DNA of 64,000 nt from Brassica napus (Eukaryota; Streptophyta; Magnoliopsida; Brassicales; Brassicaceae). Both the position numbers and the translations under genes were made by a program. The notes under the pieces were generated by a model. That model was not told the DNA's origin. It worked only from the letters and a program-made list of their open reading frames with translations, and made no database searches. The stretch is from positions 10,153,597-10,217,596 of the forward strand of contig NC_063446.1 in the NCBI RefSeq assembly GCF_020379485.1. Reading direction: 5' to 3'. Of this stretch, positions 49,129 through 59,465 are shown piece by piece (position 1 is the stretch's first letter; every line of letters starts with the position of its first letter).

Positions 49129-50905
49129 CTAAGGTGGTGCCTTTTGTGGTTCCAATCTGCTGTTACCTTGATGGTTTCCTATCAAGATTCCGCTCGTTAA
49201 TGCTTCTGTTTGGATTTCTGTCACCCGGTACCAGTCATCAGGTAACGGTGTGGTGGAAGGAAAGTTGTTGATAAAGCTCAGCAATATGCCATCATCATCA
49301 TCCATTGTTGTCTTCACTATCGTTGGCTCATTGTACCTCTTGTAAAGATTAGGGGTTGTTTCTGTCCATTTAACAAAAGATATTAAACACTAAATAATTA
49401 ATTAGATAAAAATCAATATATGTCTTCGATATTACCAAAGGTCCATACTAGCTTTGGTTTCACTTTAATTACTGTTTCCTTAACAGGATATATAAAACTA
49501 AACCGGACTAAACACATCTACTAGGCTCCCAAGCATTATATAGATGAATGGTTATACCAAAAATATGTATAATAGAAGATGGTTTAAGTTCTTATACAAT
49601 TTCTTACCTGATGATGATTGATGAGAAGAGTTTAGATGATCTATCAACCGATTCTCAAAATCAATTTCCACTCTCTTGTCTTGATCCTCACATAGACTAC
49701 TAGAAGAAACCGTAACGTCCTTGAAGATTCCACCGCGAGACAAGGCTCGAGACTCCTCCAAGACGGTATCAAGCAATCCACTGTTGCCCGCAGGTGGATA
49801 AAGATGGACACCATTGTCAATAATAGTATTATAACTACGAAAATGGGTCGGTATTTGGACTGAAGGAAGCTCTAAGACAGTATTGTCTAGTCCTAAAGGG
49901 AAAGAACTCGGTCTCATCTCATGATCTCTCATAAGCAATGAACTACAACTCTTAGCATCAATGTCTTTCTTATTGATAGTGCAAAACTCATTCGACGGTG
50001 AGGATGAGGACAAAGGAAGAGAGAAACCAAACTGGTTGTTCTCATTCTCTAGGCTATTGTTGTAAAGAGAGAACATATGAGTATTCATCGGAGTAGCGGG
50101 GATGTGGTCTAGGCCGGGATTAGTATATATTAAGGGATCTAAACACATATTTTTCTGAGGTTGAGAAGATGAAGAAGAGAATGAAGAGGAGGGTGATGGA
50201 ATATTCGAGGAGTTAGTGTATTGAATCATGTTTTGGTGATTAGAATGGTCTTGGTTTGAGAACTGAAATGAATTAAACTCAAACTCATCATCATTATCAA
50301 TCCCTTGATGATGAATCTCGTGAGGGTATAAAGGCAAACCAGCTCGTTGTCTTCTCTTCATCCTTGTGTTCCAATAGTTTTTAATCTCGTTGTCGGTTCG
50401 TCCAGGTAACTACAATATTAAAAAAAAAATCTAATTAAATGATAATAACAAAAGAAAGAAATAGTTAAAGAAAACATTGAAACATGCAAGACTTGTGTTT
50501 AACTAGAAAAAATTAATTTCACATATAAATTTCTTAGAACTCTTTAATTTATTGAATTAAAGAAACAAATATGGACCGTAAAAATGTTTATTTTTCAAAT
50601 GGAACCTGAGAAGCCATACGAGCCCATTTGTTTCCCATCTTAGCGTGAAGCTCGATGATGATCTTCTCTTCATCAGGACTAAATGATCCTTTCTTTAGAT
50701 TTGGCCGGAGATGGTTAGCCCACCGTAGACGGCAGCTTTTCCCACACCGGAGCAAGCCTGAGTTCTTCTGCACCGCGTTCCAGTTACCTTCGCCGTGTTT
50801 CCTCACGTACTCCGTCAAGATCGCATCCTCCTTCGTCGTCCACGGCCCTTTCTTCAACCCCCTCGCCTCAGTCGCCGTGGCCGTCGTCTCTCCACCACCG
50901 TGCAT
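49129..50905 (-). CDS. MYB101: R2R3-MYB transcription factor, GAMYB-like (MYB101-like)
   Basis: DNA-binding activator of the GAMYB subgroup. Arabidopsis MYB101 acts with MYB97/MYB120 in pollen tubes and is a miR159 target. Minus-strand exons are 50905-50606, 50409-49608 and 49361-49129, giving 444 aa. The R2 repeat runs GPWTTKEDAILTEYVRKHGE...LRCGKSCRLRWANHL and R3 runs KGSFSPDEEKIIIELHAKMG...LPGRTDNEIKNYWNTR, with intron 1 inside R3 as usual. KRRQRAGLPLYPHEI follows, a GAMYB-type box, then Ser/Asn-rich regions. The C-terminus has FINNFPSTTPLPDDWYRVTE. The stop TAG at 49129-49131 seems premature. Downstream codons still read SGTVDPLALLGSCY, matching the remembered end of Arabidopsis MYB101. 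Confidence 0.92.
49854..49874 (-). promoter_or_regulatory. miR159 target site in MYB101-like mRNA
   Basis: The strand opposite the mRNA reads TTTGGACTGAAGGAAGCTCT followed by A. It is the same as miR159a except at positions 7 and 14, where the mRNA would form G:U pairs, so all 21 positions can pair. It lies in exon 2 in the VLELPSVQIP coding block, the conserved site position in GAMYB genes. The wobble in the seed may lower cleavage efficiency. Confidence 0.88.
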
Positions 50906-51498
50906 ATTCTTATGGATGACGGCGTCCCTCCGGTCAAGAAGGATTTTTCTCTCTGTTACTTGATATATACGATGTTTGTATTTTTGTATATATAAGTACT
51001 CGTGTATAAGTGTATTATGAATTAGAAATATAGATAAAGGAAGGAAGAATTAAAGAGTATATTTTCATTCTGATAAAATTTTGTGTGTATATTTGGAAAA
51101 AATAAATAATTATTACGTAATAATTTGTTGTTATTACGTGCTTTGTTTAAACATTAATGTCTCCTTTTTGTCTCTTTCTTGGTCTTTTTTTTCAGATAGA
51201 CAGAGGATTCAAGAAATTACAGGAGTTCATACATTGTCTGTCTTTAGACCAATTCAAGATAATGAAAAAAAGATTGTGATGTAATAATATTGAGAAGTCT
51301 ATATTTTTCTTGTAAGATAATCTACACGTCATAGCGTCTCAGTCTCATGTTAATCTATTTGAATATTTTGTATTTATATGTTTACAAGTCGTTCTCAATA
51401 AACAATAATCCATAGAAATTAGTCAAAACCGTTTGTTTGATGTTACCAGAGAATCTAAATGAAAATGACTTGTTACATCCATTAATAAACTTTTTATG
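50906..51498. other. MYB101-like upstream region
   Basis: AT-rich promoter DNA, no gene. Confidence 0.5.
50986..50996 (-). promoter_or_regulatory. candidate TATA box of MYB101-like gene
   Basis: On the minus strand CTTATATATAC lies about 80-90 bp upstream of the start codon. Assigned by sequence and distance only. Confidence 0.4.
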
Positions 51499-51751
51499 AA
51501 ACATAGAAACAACCAGGACGAGTTAGTCTGGTGGTAAACGGCTTGCGGTTGAAAGTACGGTTCTGGGTTCGATTCGCACTGGCCACCAGAGAATTTACAT
51601 ACGGACTTGCTCTGGCGCCCGAGACCGAAGACCATTGTCTGGCCATGACCCACCCTCGGGTGAGCGTCCGCACCGCTAAAGGTTCGGTCTCTAGTCTGGA
51701 CCACCACGGTGGGGCCACGACACTCGGTTAAAAAAAAAAAAACATAGAAAC
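51499..51751 (+). mobile_element. tRNA-derived SINE with intact target duplication
   Basis: The body (51511-51739) starts AACCAGGACGAGTTAGTCTGG. It has pol III promoter boxes like a tRNA gene: A box TAGTCTGGTGG (51524-51534) and B box GGTTCGATTCG (51566-51576). A GC-rich non-tRNA part and an A-tail follow. AAACATAGAAAC occurs exactly at 51499-51510 and 51740-51751, a 12-bp target duplication. It is not a functional tRNA gene: no acceptor stem pairing and the 3' part is unrelated. Confidence 0.92.
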
Positions 51752-51756
51752 GTTAA

Positions 51757-51787
<31 letters not shown>

Positions 51788-51792
51788 TATAT
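51757..51792. repeat. (TA)n microsatellite
   Basis: TA run with one TG interruption, directly after the SINE. Confidence 0.85.
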
Positions 51793-52626
51793 CTTTATAA
51801 ATAAAAGGAGAGGAGTGAGCTTCTTTCACGGCCGCGCATTGCATGCCTAATGGAATGGGAAAGACGCATTTTTCTCTTTGTTTTACCTTTTCTTTTCCCC
51901 CTACGCATTTTCTGTCTTTCTTCTCGCTTTTTAATTCTTTTAATGCTGAAAACAAATAATGTAATGATTTTTATTATTATATATTTCTTTTTGACAGACG
52001 ATAAGAAAGATAAATCAAAGGTCATTTTATGCGATATTTCATGCAAAGTTACGTTGGCATGATCACTTTCCATGTGTATACATTTTCATCATAGGAGTTT
52101 TATAAGCAAATACTTCTTTGTAAGAGCAAAAATTCTCCGAAGTGTCGAATTGTATTTGAACACTCCCTCCTCTTGAAAGATTCCCTAAATTTTGCATTAA
52201 ATATATATTAAGAGGTATTATGGACACACGAGAAGAGATTGGATTTTTGGTCATGATATATATAAATTTTCGAATATAATTAAATTATTATTTTTTGTTT
52301 CTTACAACTAATATTTTTTGTTTTCTACAACTAATTAATTTTTTTTATATTTAAAAATAATTTTAAATCTGTAAAATATGTTAGCTGAGAGAGGATGTCA
52401 AAGTTGCAATTCAGGTCAAGCAACATAAATTGAGTCTCTGATTTTGGGCTATGGAAACCAGAAGTTGTTCAGACCTCAACATTGGGCCAAATGAAAACAC
52501 GGTCCAGTCCAGAATTCATCTCACTTGAGCAACAATCATCTGACGAAAACAGATGAAGTGTCTCCCAAACTAGTATGGAAAAGCTATGTGCAATCGAGTT
52601 GTCGAGACCGCAAAAGGAATCAAAGC
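51793..52626. other. intergenic
   Basis: AT-rich, pyrimidine tracts near 51870-51940. No gene seen. Confidence 0.5.
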
Positions 52627-53037
52627 ACTCATGGTAGATTAAGGATGGCACTTGTCTTTCTCATCTAAGGTTTTATGAAATAGCTAGGGTTTAAATGGAT
52701 TGTGTATAAAAAGAGAACATGAGTCTAGTCGATGACCATAAAACCAAAATGAATTTCATCTTGGCCTTTTGTGTTCATCTACATATCTGAGTTTGATTTC
52801 TGATTTAGCACATTCGTTAAATTTCTTCACATTACGTTTTAAGAGGCCCTTATCTTGAATTACTTTCCATATGCATCTACGTTCATTTGCTTTGTACCAA
52901 ATACTTTTGGTTTTGTCCTTAGTTCAGATAATAGTGAGGCGGGTTTGTTGACTAATCAAGCCCTACTTGCCTCGGATTTTGTAATCCCATTACTTTAAAT
53001 CAATAAAGTAAGCTTTCAACCAAAAAACTCATGGTAG
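52627..53037 (+). mobile_element. retroposed segment with 11-bp target duplication
   Basis: ACTCATGGTAG occurs at 52627-52637 and 53027-53037. Between them is a 389-bp segment ending CAATAAAGTAAGCTTTCAACC plus a short A-tail. The direct repeats, A-tail and LINE-like last 30 bases point to a 5'-truncated LINE or other retroposed transcript. No coding content was recognised. Confidence 0.75.
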
Positions 53038-53128
53038 GGTATTTTCAATTCAACCTTTTGTGTCAGTTCAATTGAATCTTGTTATATCAAAATTAACGTT
53101 ATTGGTTCACCCTATTAATCAAAAAATG

Positions 53129-53129
<1 letters not shown>

Positions 53130-53174
<45 letters not shown>
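53130..53174. repeat. (TA)n run at LINE 3' end
   Basis: About 45 bp of TA. Together with the following TTTTTT (plus strand) it is the likely degenerate tail of the minus-strand LINE. Confidence 0.8.
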
Positions 53175-53177
<3 letters not shown>

Positions 53178-53208
53178 TTGGATCAAACCATACTTCTTCT
53201 TCATTAAC

Positions 53209-56200
53209 TTAAATAGAGTTTACAACTCCAAATGGAGTGTTTTGAAGCAAAAACAGGGTTTCCTTGGCCAAACGATCAACAACCAGGTTACCGTTACGAT
53301 TAACAAATTTAAAGGAGATAGATGACAGGGAGAGAATCAACACGCCGAGGTCATGGAGAATTCCCTGCAGTGCAACCACAGACTTGTTTCCTGTGATAAG
53401 AGAGATGAGACTTTTTGAATCAGAGAAACAAACCAAGTCTTTTACATCATGCGAAATCGCAGCTTCCATCGCTGCCTTTAGTGCCAATGCTTCTGCCATA
53501 ATAACAGAGGCCACCACTTCAGCTGAAGTCGAGCCCTGTACTAGCGTAGATCCATCAGGCTTATAGCAAATCCAACCCAGACCTCCCGCACAAGATGAGC
53601 TGTTCCACGCTGCATCAGAGTAACAAGAGAAGACGTTTTCATCAACCTGAGGTAGCAAAGGCGGTTGGGTATGTACTTCAGTTCTTCGACAGTCTTTAGG
53701 CGAATCATAGGGACTCTTTATGCCTGCTTTAGCATCTTGCCATTCCCTGGCATTTTTGATTGCTTTGGCTAGCACCTCTGTTTCCGAAAAAGACTTATCC
53801 TCAAAGCATAACTGGTTTCTACTTGTCCATAGCACCCACATCATCCAAGGATAGAGTGGAACAGCCACTCCCACCGGGGGAAGATTAACCATTCTGGTAC
53901 AAGCTTTTAGGAGATCATCCATGGATTGAATACCAGTAGGTGCAGGAACGAACATGGCAGGGCAACTGTCCCACACTTTCCTTGCAAAAGGGCATTGGAA
54001 CATGACATGAAGAACAGACTCACTAGCCCCACAACGCTTACAAGAAACATCAACGTGCAGTCCCCGCTTAAGGAGAGATTCACCTACCGCCAAGGCGTTG
54101 TGCTTGGTTTTCCAAAGGAATTGCCGGATCTTAGGGGAGCACACTACGTTCCAGACACATTTCCTCCAATTGAAATCTTGATGACCCTCTGCTACGTTCA
54201 GTTTTGCCGCTGCGTACCCTGTCTTGGACGAGTAGTTCCCAGATTTTTCGAAGAGCCACACTATCTCGTCTTTCATATTTTGAGAGCTTGGGACAATTTT
54301 CCTGATGATGACCTCATACTGAGGTAAGTAGGTCTTGAGTTTATCTACGTCCCATGTGGTCGAGTTAGGGATAAACAGCTCCTGAACCTTCATGTTTTGG
54401 GACTCGGCAGTTGGGGGACCCATCGGGCACAACTGCTGTGTTGTTGACATCCAGTTATCACTCCACACACTGACCGAGTGACCGTCACCAATTACCCAAC
54501 TGAGCCCTTGCTTCAAGAGATCACATCCCGCGAGGATACCTCTCCAACCATGCGAAGCAGAATTTGGAGCGGAGCATTCAAGGATGTTTTCAGTACGACA
54601 GTACTTGTTCAGAAGCGTTTGTCCCAGCAGGGAGTTTGGGTTCTTCAAGAGTCGCCAAGAGTGCTTTGCGAGGAGGGCGTCATTGAAAGTTTCGATTTCC
54701 TTAAATCCTAGCCCACCGGCTCCTTTTGGGAGCGTTAGCTTGTCCCATGAAACCCAACACATCTTGCGGATCTCCGGATTTACATCACACCAAAAACGGG
54801 TAAGAACACTTTGGATTTGCTTGCATAGTGACTTCGGTAACTTAAAACACGACATCGCATAGGATGGCATCGCTGCTAAGACTGCCTTGAGCAATACCAT
54901 TTTCCCAGCCCCCGATAGAAATCTAGCAGTCCAGCTGTGGGCTCTTTGCTTAATTTTATCCGCGATACTAGCAAATATATCTCTTTTTTTCTTTCCAAAG
55001 TGCTCCGGTAGGCCTAGGTACTTCCCAATACCACCTTTGTTTCTTATGTTCAGCTCTCCTTTAGCCCTATCTTTGGCCGCTTGATTCGTTTTTGAGGAGA
55101 AGGTGATAGACGATTTCGCTCGATTGATACTCTGTCCTGAGGCCAACTCATATCTACTGAGAATAGATACCAGTGTCGCACAGCTTGAGGCATTGGATTT
55201 ACTAAAAAACATCGTATCATCGGCGAATAGAAGGTGATTAATGGGTGGACAGTTTCTCACAACCTTCACTCCGGGGAGAGTACCAGATCGCATGGCTTGT
55301 TGGCACAGTCCTGATAATACCTTTGTACATAGTATGAAGAGGTAAGGTGAGAGTGGATCGCCTTGTCTAAGTCCCCTCGAAGGGAGGACATTCCCTTGCG
55401 GGCCTCCGTTTATGAGGAAAGAGTATGAGACTGATGAGACACATTCCATGAGCCAAGAGATCCAAGTAGCATGAAAGCCAAATCTGGTAAGAACCGCTCG
55501 CAGGAAGTTCCATTCAATCCTATCGTACGCTTTGCTCATGTCCGTCTTTACCGCCATTGAAACGTGCTTCTTCGCTCCCGACTGTCAAAGGTAATGCAAG
55601 ATCTCGTGAGTGATAAGTACGTTATCTGAAATCGACCGGCCTGGCACAAATGCTGACTGAGACGGGGAGATAATGGAATGAAGCAGAGGTTGCAGCCGCC
55701 TAGTCAAAACTTTGGCGATTATCTTGTAGTGGGTGTTACAGAGAGCAATGGGGCGGTAGTCAGATACCCTCTTCGCACTTAGGATCTTCGGAATAAGCCG
55801 TAAATGAGTCTCGTTTTGTCTCGGCTGCAGATGGCTTGTTTCAAAAAAGCTCCGTATGTCACGGTATACATCTTCTCCTATCACATCCCAAAAAGATTGA
55901 TAAAACCCAGCTGAGTAACCATCGGGTCCCGGGGCTTTATCGGGGTGGATAGAGAAGACAGCAGCTTTGACTTCTTCAACTTCCGGGATCGCTATCAGGA
56001 TTTGATTTGCCTCCTCTGTGATCACAGGTTTTATTGCCTCCCGTACCACCTCCTCTGCTTCTGTGTTTCCTGAGGTGAAGAGCTTCTGATAGAAGAGACC
56101 AAAAACATTCACGATTTGTTCTTCCTCATAGAAAGGGCTTGGCCATCCTCATTTTCCACAACTGAGAATTTATTCCTAGCCCTTCTCCCTCTTGTCACTG

Positions 56201-57248
56201 CATGGAAGAATCTGGAGTTTTTATCTCCTTCGTTTAGCCACTGAATGCGGTTACGTTGTCTCCAAAAGGCTTCCTCTTCCGCATACGCATTTGTCAAAGC
56301 TTCCTGGATCTCTTTTATTCTCTCTTGGTTCGGTGCGGGATCCGACAGAGCTTGTTCCAATAGCGTCTGGTTCTTGATCAGCTCAACTTTGCTGTTAGAA
56401 GCTTGGTCTTTAACCCACTCAATAAGGTTTCTTCTGATGGTGTTGATCTTTGTTAGGACTGAATCAGAGCTCTGATTCCAGGTTTCCTCCACCAGTTTAC
56501 GTACCTCAGGTTTATCACTCAATCGTCTATCATAACGGAAAACACCTTTCTTTTTCTTCAGGTTAAGATCAAAGTGAACGAGAATAGGTCTGTGATCGGA
56601 ACCTTCGAATCTCAAGTACTCACTTCTTGCTGCCGGGAACATCTCCATCCAGTCTAAGTTTGCCATGGCTCGATCTAACCGGGACTGGATAAAATGAGAG
56701 TATCTAGTTCCTCTCCAAGATAGAGAGTTACCCGAGAACTGAAGGTCCCATAGACCGTTTTGTGCAACAAAATTCCGGAATGAGACAAACGAACCTTCCC
56801 ATCTAGCTGGTCCTCCCACTTTTTCAGAATTATCTAGAAGGTCATTGAAATCACCGGTTAGTAGCCAAGCTCCATCTCTTTGCGCTCCTATGGTGGAGAG
56901 TTCCTCCCAGAATTTGGCTCTATGCTCAGGTTGGGGAACACCATAGATGTACGATACAAAAAAAGAATTGTCATTATAAGTGACCTTTGTATCGATTACA
57001 TTCGCTGAGGAAGCTAGGATTTCTACATCAACATTATCTTTCCAAGACAAGGCTAGACCACCACTAAGACCCACAGGTGGTACTGTGAAGTGGTTAGTAA
57101 ACTCGGTGCCTCTATACATCTTGAAAACGTCTTCATCTTTCCTCTTAGTCTCCATTAGGAACATGATGTTCGGGAAATCTGTGGTCTGAAATTCCCTGAG
57201 ACGTCGAACTGTCAAGTCGCTCCCGATGCCTTGACAGTTCCAGCACAT
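53209..57248 (-). pseudogene. LINE ORF2: endonuclease, reverse transcriptase, RNase H
   Basis: Starts MCWNCQGIGSDLTVRRLREF at 57248. APE-type endonuclease with GDFNDLL and GSDHRPILVHF follows; after about 56112 comes the RT (LIPKILSAKRVSDYRPIALCN, QSAFVPGRSISDNV, DMSKAYDRIEW, GLRQGDPLSPYLFIL, LLFADDTMFF). A zinc finger (CKRCGASESVLHVMFQCPFA) and a C-terminal RNase H (CYSDAAWN, FSDSKSLI) complete it. Lesions: one base lost near 56135, after GQALS, and TGA at 55585-55587, where HYL is followed by QSGAKKH in frame and the expected codon is CGA. The product cannot be made as one chain. Confidence 0.92.
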
Positions 57249-57253
57249 ATTGA

Positions 57254-59080
57254 CTAAGGAAGAGGATTTGGGCCGGGCCGAAAATCCGATCCTTTTCTCT
57301 TCGACGCTGGTATGATGGTTGTGCGCGGTTGAGCTCCAGTCTTTGGCCCCTGAGTTCCTTTAGCTGGACCAGTGGTAGTCGAGGATTTACGTCTAGGAGA
57401 GTTCTGGCCTTTTGTGATTCTTCTTTTCTTAACACTGACTCCTTGAGTTGGGCTCCTGACGATCCGCTTCTTTGAGCCTGAGGGTAAGCTCGCCTTTCCT
57501 TTTCCCTTCTAAGCATTCCCAACGAGTTTTGGCACATCAGCAGATCTCAAAGCCATCATACCCGTCCCATTTAGGTTAGGCTCAGGGTTATTCACTGGTC
57601 CAAGTCTCAGTGAGACATGGATTCTATCTTCGCTCAGAGACCGGATAGGGGATCTTTCCGTAAAGCCTTGTTGATCAACCTCCCCTATTGGCCGCTTATG
57701 TTTCGAGCCAGACGGTCTACAGCTTCCTCCGGAAGTCTGGAGGTTTAGGTTGTCCTCTAGATACTGGATATCAACTTCTTGCAGCCTACCAGAAGCTGAG
57801 TTAGCGACTCCATCCTGGAGTAACGGGATCCTGACCTCTGGTTGCGATAATCTCTCCAAAGCAGATCTTCTTTCACTAGAGTGATTTCCCCTATCTTCAG
57901 ATCTTTGGTTTGCAACTGGGGTGACAAGCTGAGTAGAAGGACCTTCCCGCTGAGGTCGTGGGGAAGGTGTATGAGTCGCTTGTGAGTGGCTTAATCGCTG
58001 AGGAGTAGATGATTTTGCTCTTGCTATAACCGGTCTCCATTCTGTTCTTAGTGCAGATGTGTAGCTTTTGGAGTGGTTTTCTCTGTGGGTAGCAGCCTCG
58101 CTTTCCTTTGTGAAGGATAAGCGCTCCCTAGCAGAAGGTCTCCCAGGGCGGTCCCTGGTTGTTTGAGAAGAGTCATACCTCCTATGGGGGTCTCTTCTGA
58201 TGCCATAATCATAAGGAGGGTTTGATTCACTTCTCCAAGAGGAATCTTTATGTTCTTCGTTTTTCCAACGAGTTGAGGTAGCAAAGTTTTCACTCGTGTT
58301 CCAGTTCAGGTTCCTGGATCCTTTCTTCTCATCTTTCCTTCTTCTAACTGCCTCTAGTTTTTCCAGAGTACGGTTTTGAGAGATTCCCAGACGGGTTTCT
58401 CTCCCATCTCTGTTTTCCTTCCTGGGAATCGTTGGACACACATCACCTTCATGAGTCAGGGAGAGACAATGGAAACAATGTTTCTCAAGGTTTTCATATT
58501 CAAGCTCTACTTCTTTTATCTCTCCCGAAGGTAAGCTGATATCAAGTTTCATCTCAAGAGGTTTCAATCCATTTATGGAAACCCGAACTCTTCCTCGATC
58601 AACATCCCAATCCTCTACTGGTCCAAGTACCTTTCCAATTGCTTTCAACGCATCTTCCGTCCAGTAATGGAGCAGTATACCGTGAACAGAGATCCAGAAC
58701 GGGATTAAAGCAGGGAAGTTGTCGGAGACAATTGGCTCCCACCTCTGGAGGATCAGCATCCATCTTTTGAAGTGGTAAGGGCCTTTTGAGAGGATGAGCT
58801 GGAGATCTCTCTCAGTTTCGAACTTGAACTGGAACATGTAAGGCCCCAGAGCTTTACCAGTAATCTGACCCGCAACATTCCAATGGTTAAGGAAGAAATC
58901 CACTAGTGCTTTTGTCTTTTGAATCGCCGGGTTAGTTACTCTCCCAATGAGAGTCAACTTATGTTCTTCAATCAGAGCGTAGTTATTTGAAGCTGGGATT
59001 ATCACTAGTGGTCGCTTAACCTGTTTTGGCTGATCTTGAATCCATTTTCCTTTTTCTCCTCTCGACAATCTGTGAGCCAT
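57254..59080 (-). pseudogene. LINE ORF1: DUF4283/zinc-knuckle Gag-like protein
   Basis: Starts MAHRLSRGEKGKW at 59080. A DUF4283 domain (FQFKFETERDLQLILSKGPY, WMLILQRWEP) leads to a CCHC-type knuckle (KHCFHCLSLTHEGDVCP) and a long basic, Ser/Arg-rich RNA-binding tail. The open frame ends at a TAG at 57509-57511 (KLVGNA-stop). The same frame then continues with basic, NLS-like sequence (KGKGKASLPSGSKKR, VKKRRITKG) to a natural-looking stop at 57254-57256, only five bases before the ORF2 ATG. I therefore read the 57509 stop as a nonsense mutation. Confidence 0.85.
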
Positions 59081-59465
59081 TTATACTGAAGAGAGAGAGA
59101 TTTTGGTAAAAAATGACCGTAGTAAATGTTGAAACGGTAGATCCGAACCCTTGTAAAACCTTAATGACAAGGTAAGAAACTGCACAAGACAGTAAAGAGA
59201 GTATCTAGAGGAAAATAGGAACCATGCTCTCCACCCAAAAAGGTAAAAGCTGTTTCTTTTGTTTCATCCGTACTCTTCTTCATTCCTTAGATCTACGTCA
59301 TTTCGTTCATTTGTTCACTCAGCTGGTACCGTAGAAGTGTAAGTCTTGATCGAGCGGAGCGGAGGGGGAGGAATTGAGCTCTCCGAGAAGGGTTCCGGTT
59401 AACACGCGTCACTTTCCAACGGTAGATACGGCGGGGGGCGGTGGGGATCTCACAAAGTTAACTAG

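Larger units (their letters stand above)
53130..59465 (-). mobile_element. L1-type LINE, full length but disabled
   Basis: Both ORFs of a plant L1 element lie in order on the minus strand. The 5' leader contains GC-rich DNA up to about 59460, and a TA/A-rich 3' tail lies at about 53130-53180. ORF1 stops early at 57509. ORF2 has a frameshift near 56135 and an in-frame stop at 55585. The 5' boundary is estimated from the end of the GC-rich leader. A target duplication was not found. Confidence 0.88.

Noticed and set aside
51511..51590. tRNA gene
   Set aside because: The A and B boxes are present, but no acceptor stem or cloverleaf fits, and the region continues into a SINE body with A-tail and target duplication.
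53264..57189. Plus-strand frames of 60-130 codons across the LINE
   Set aside because: Antisense shadows of ORF2.
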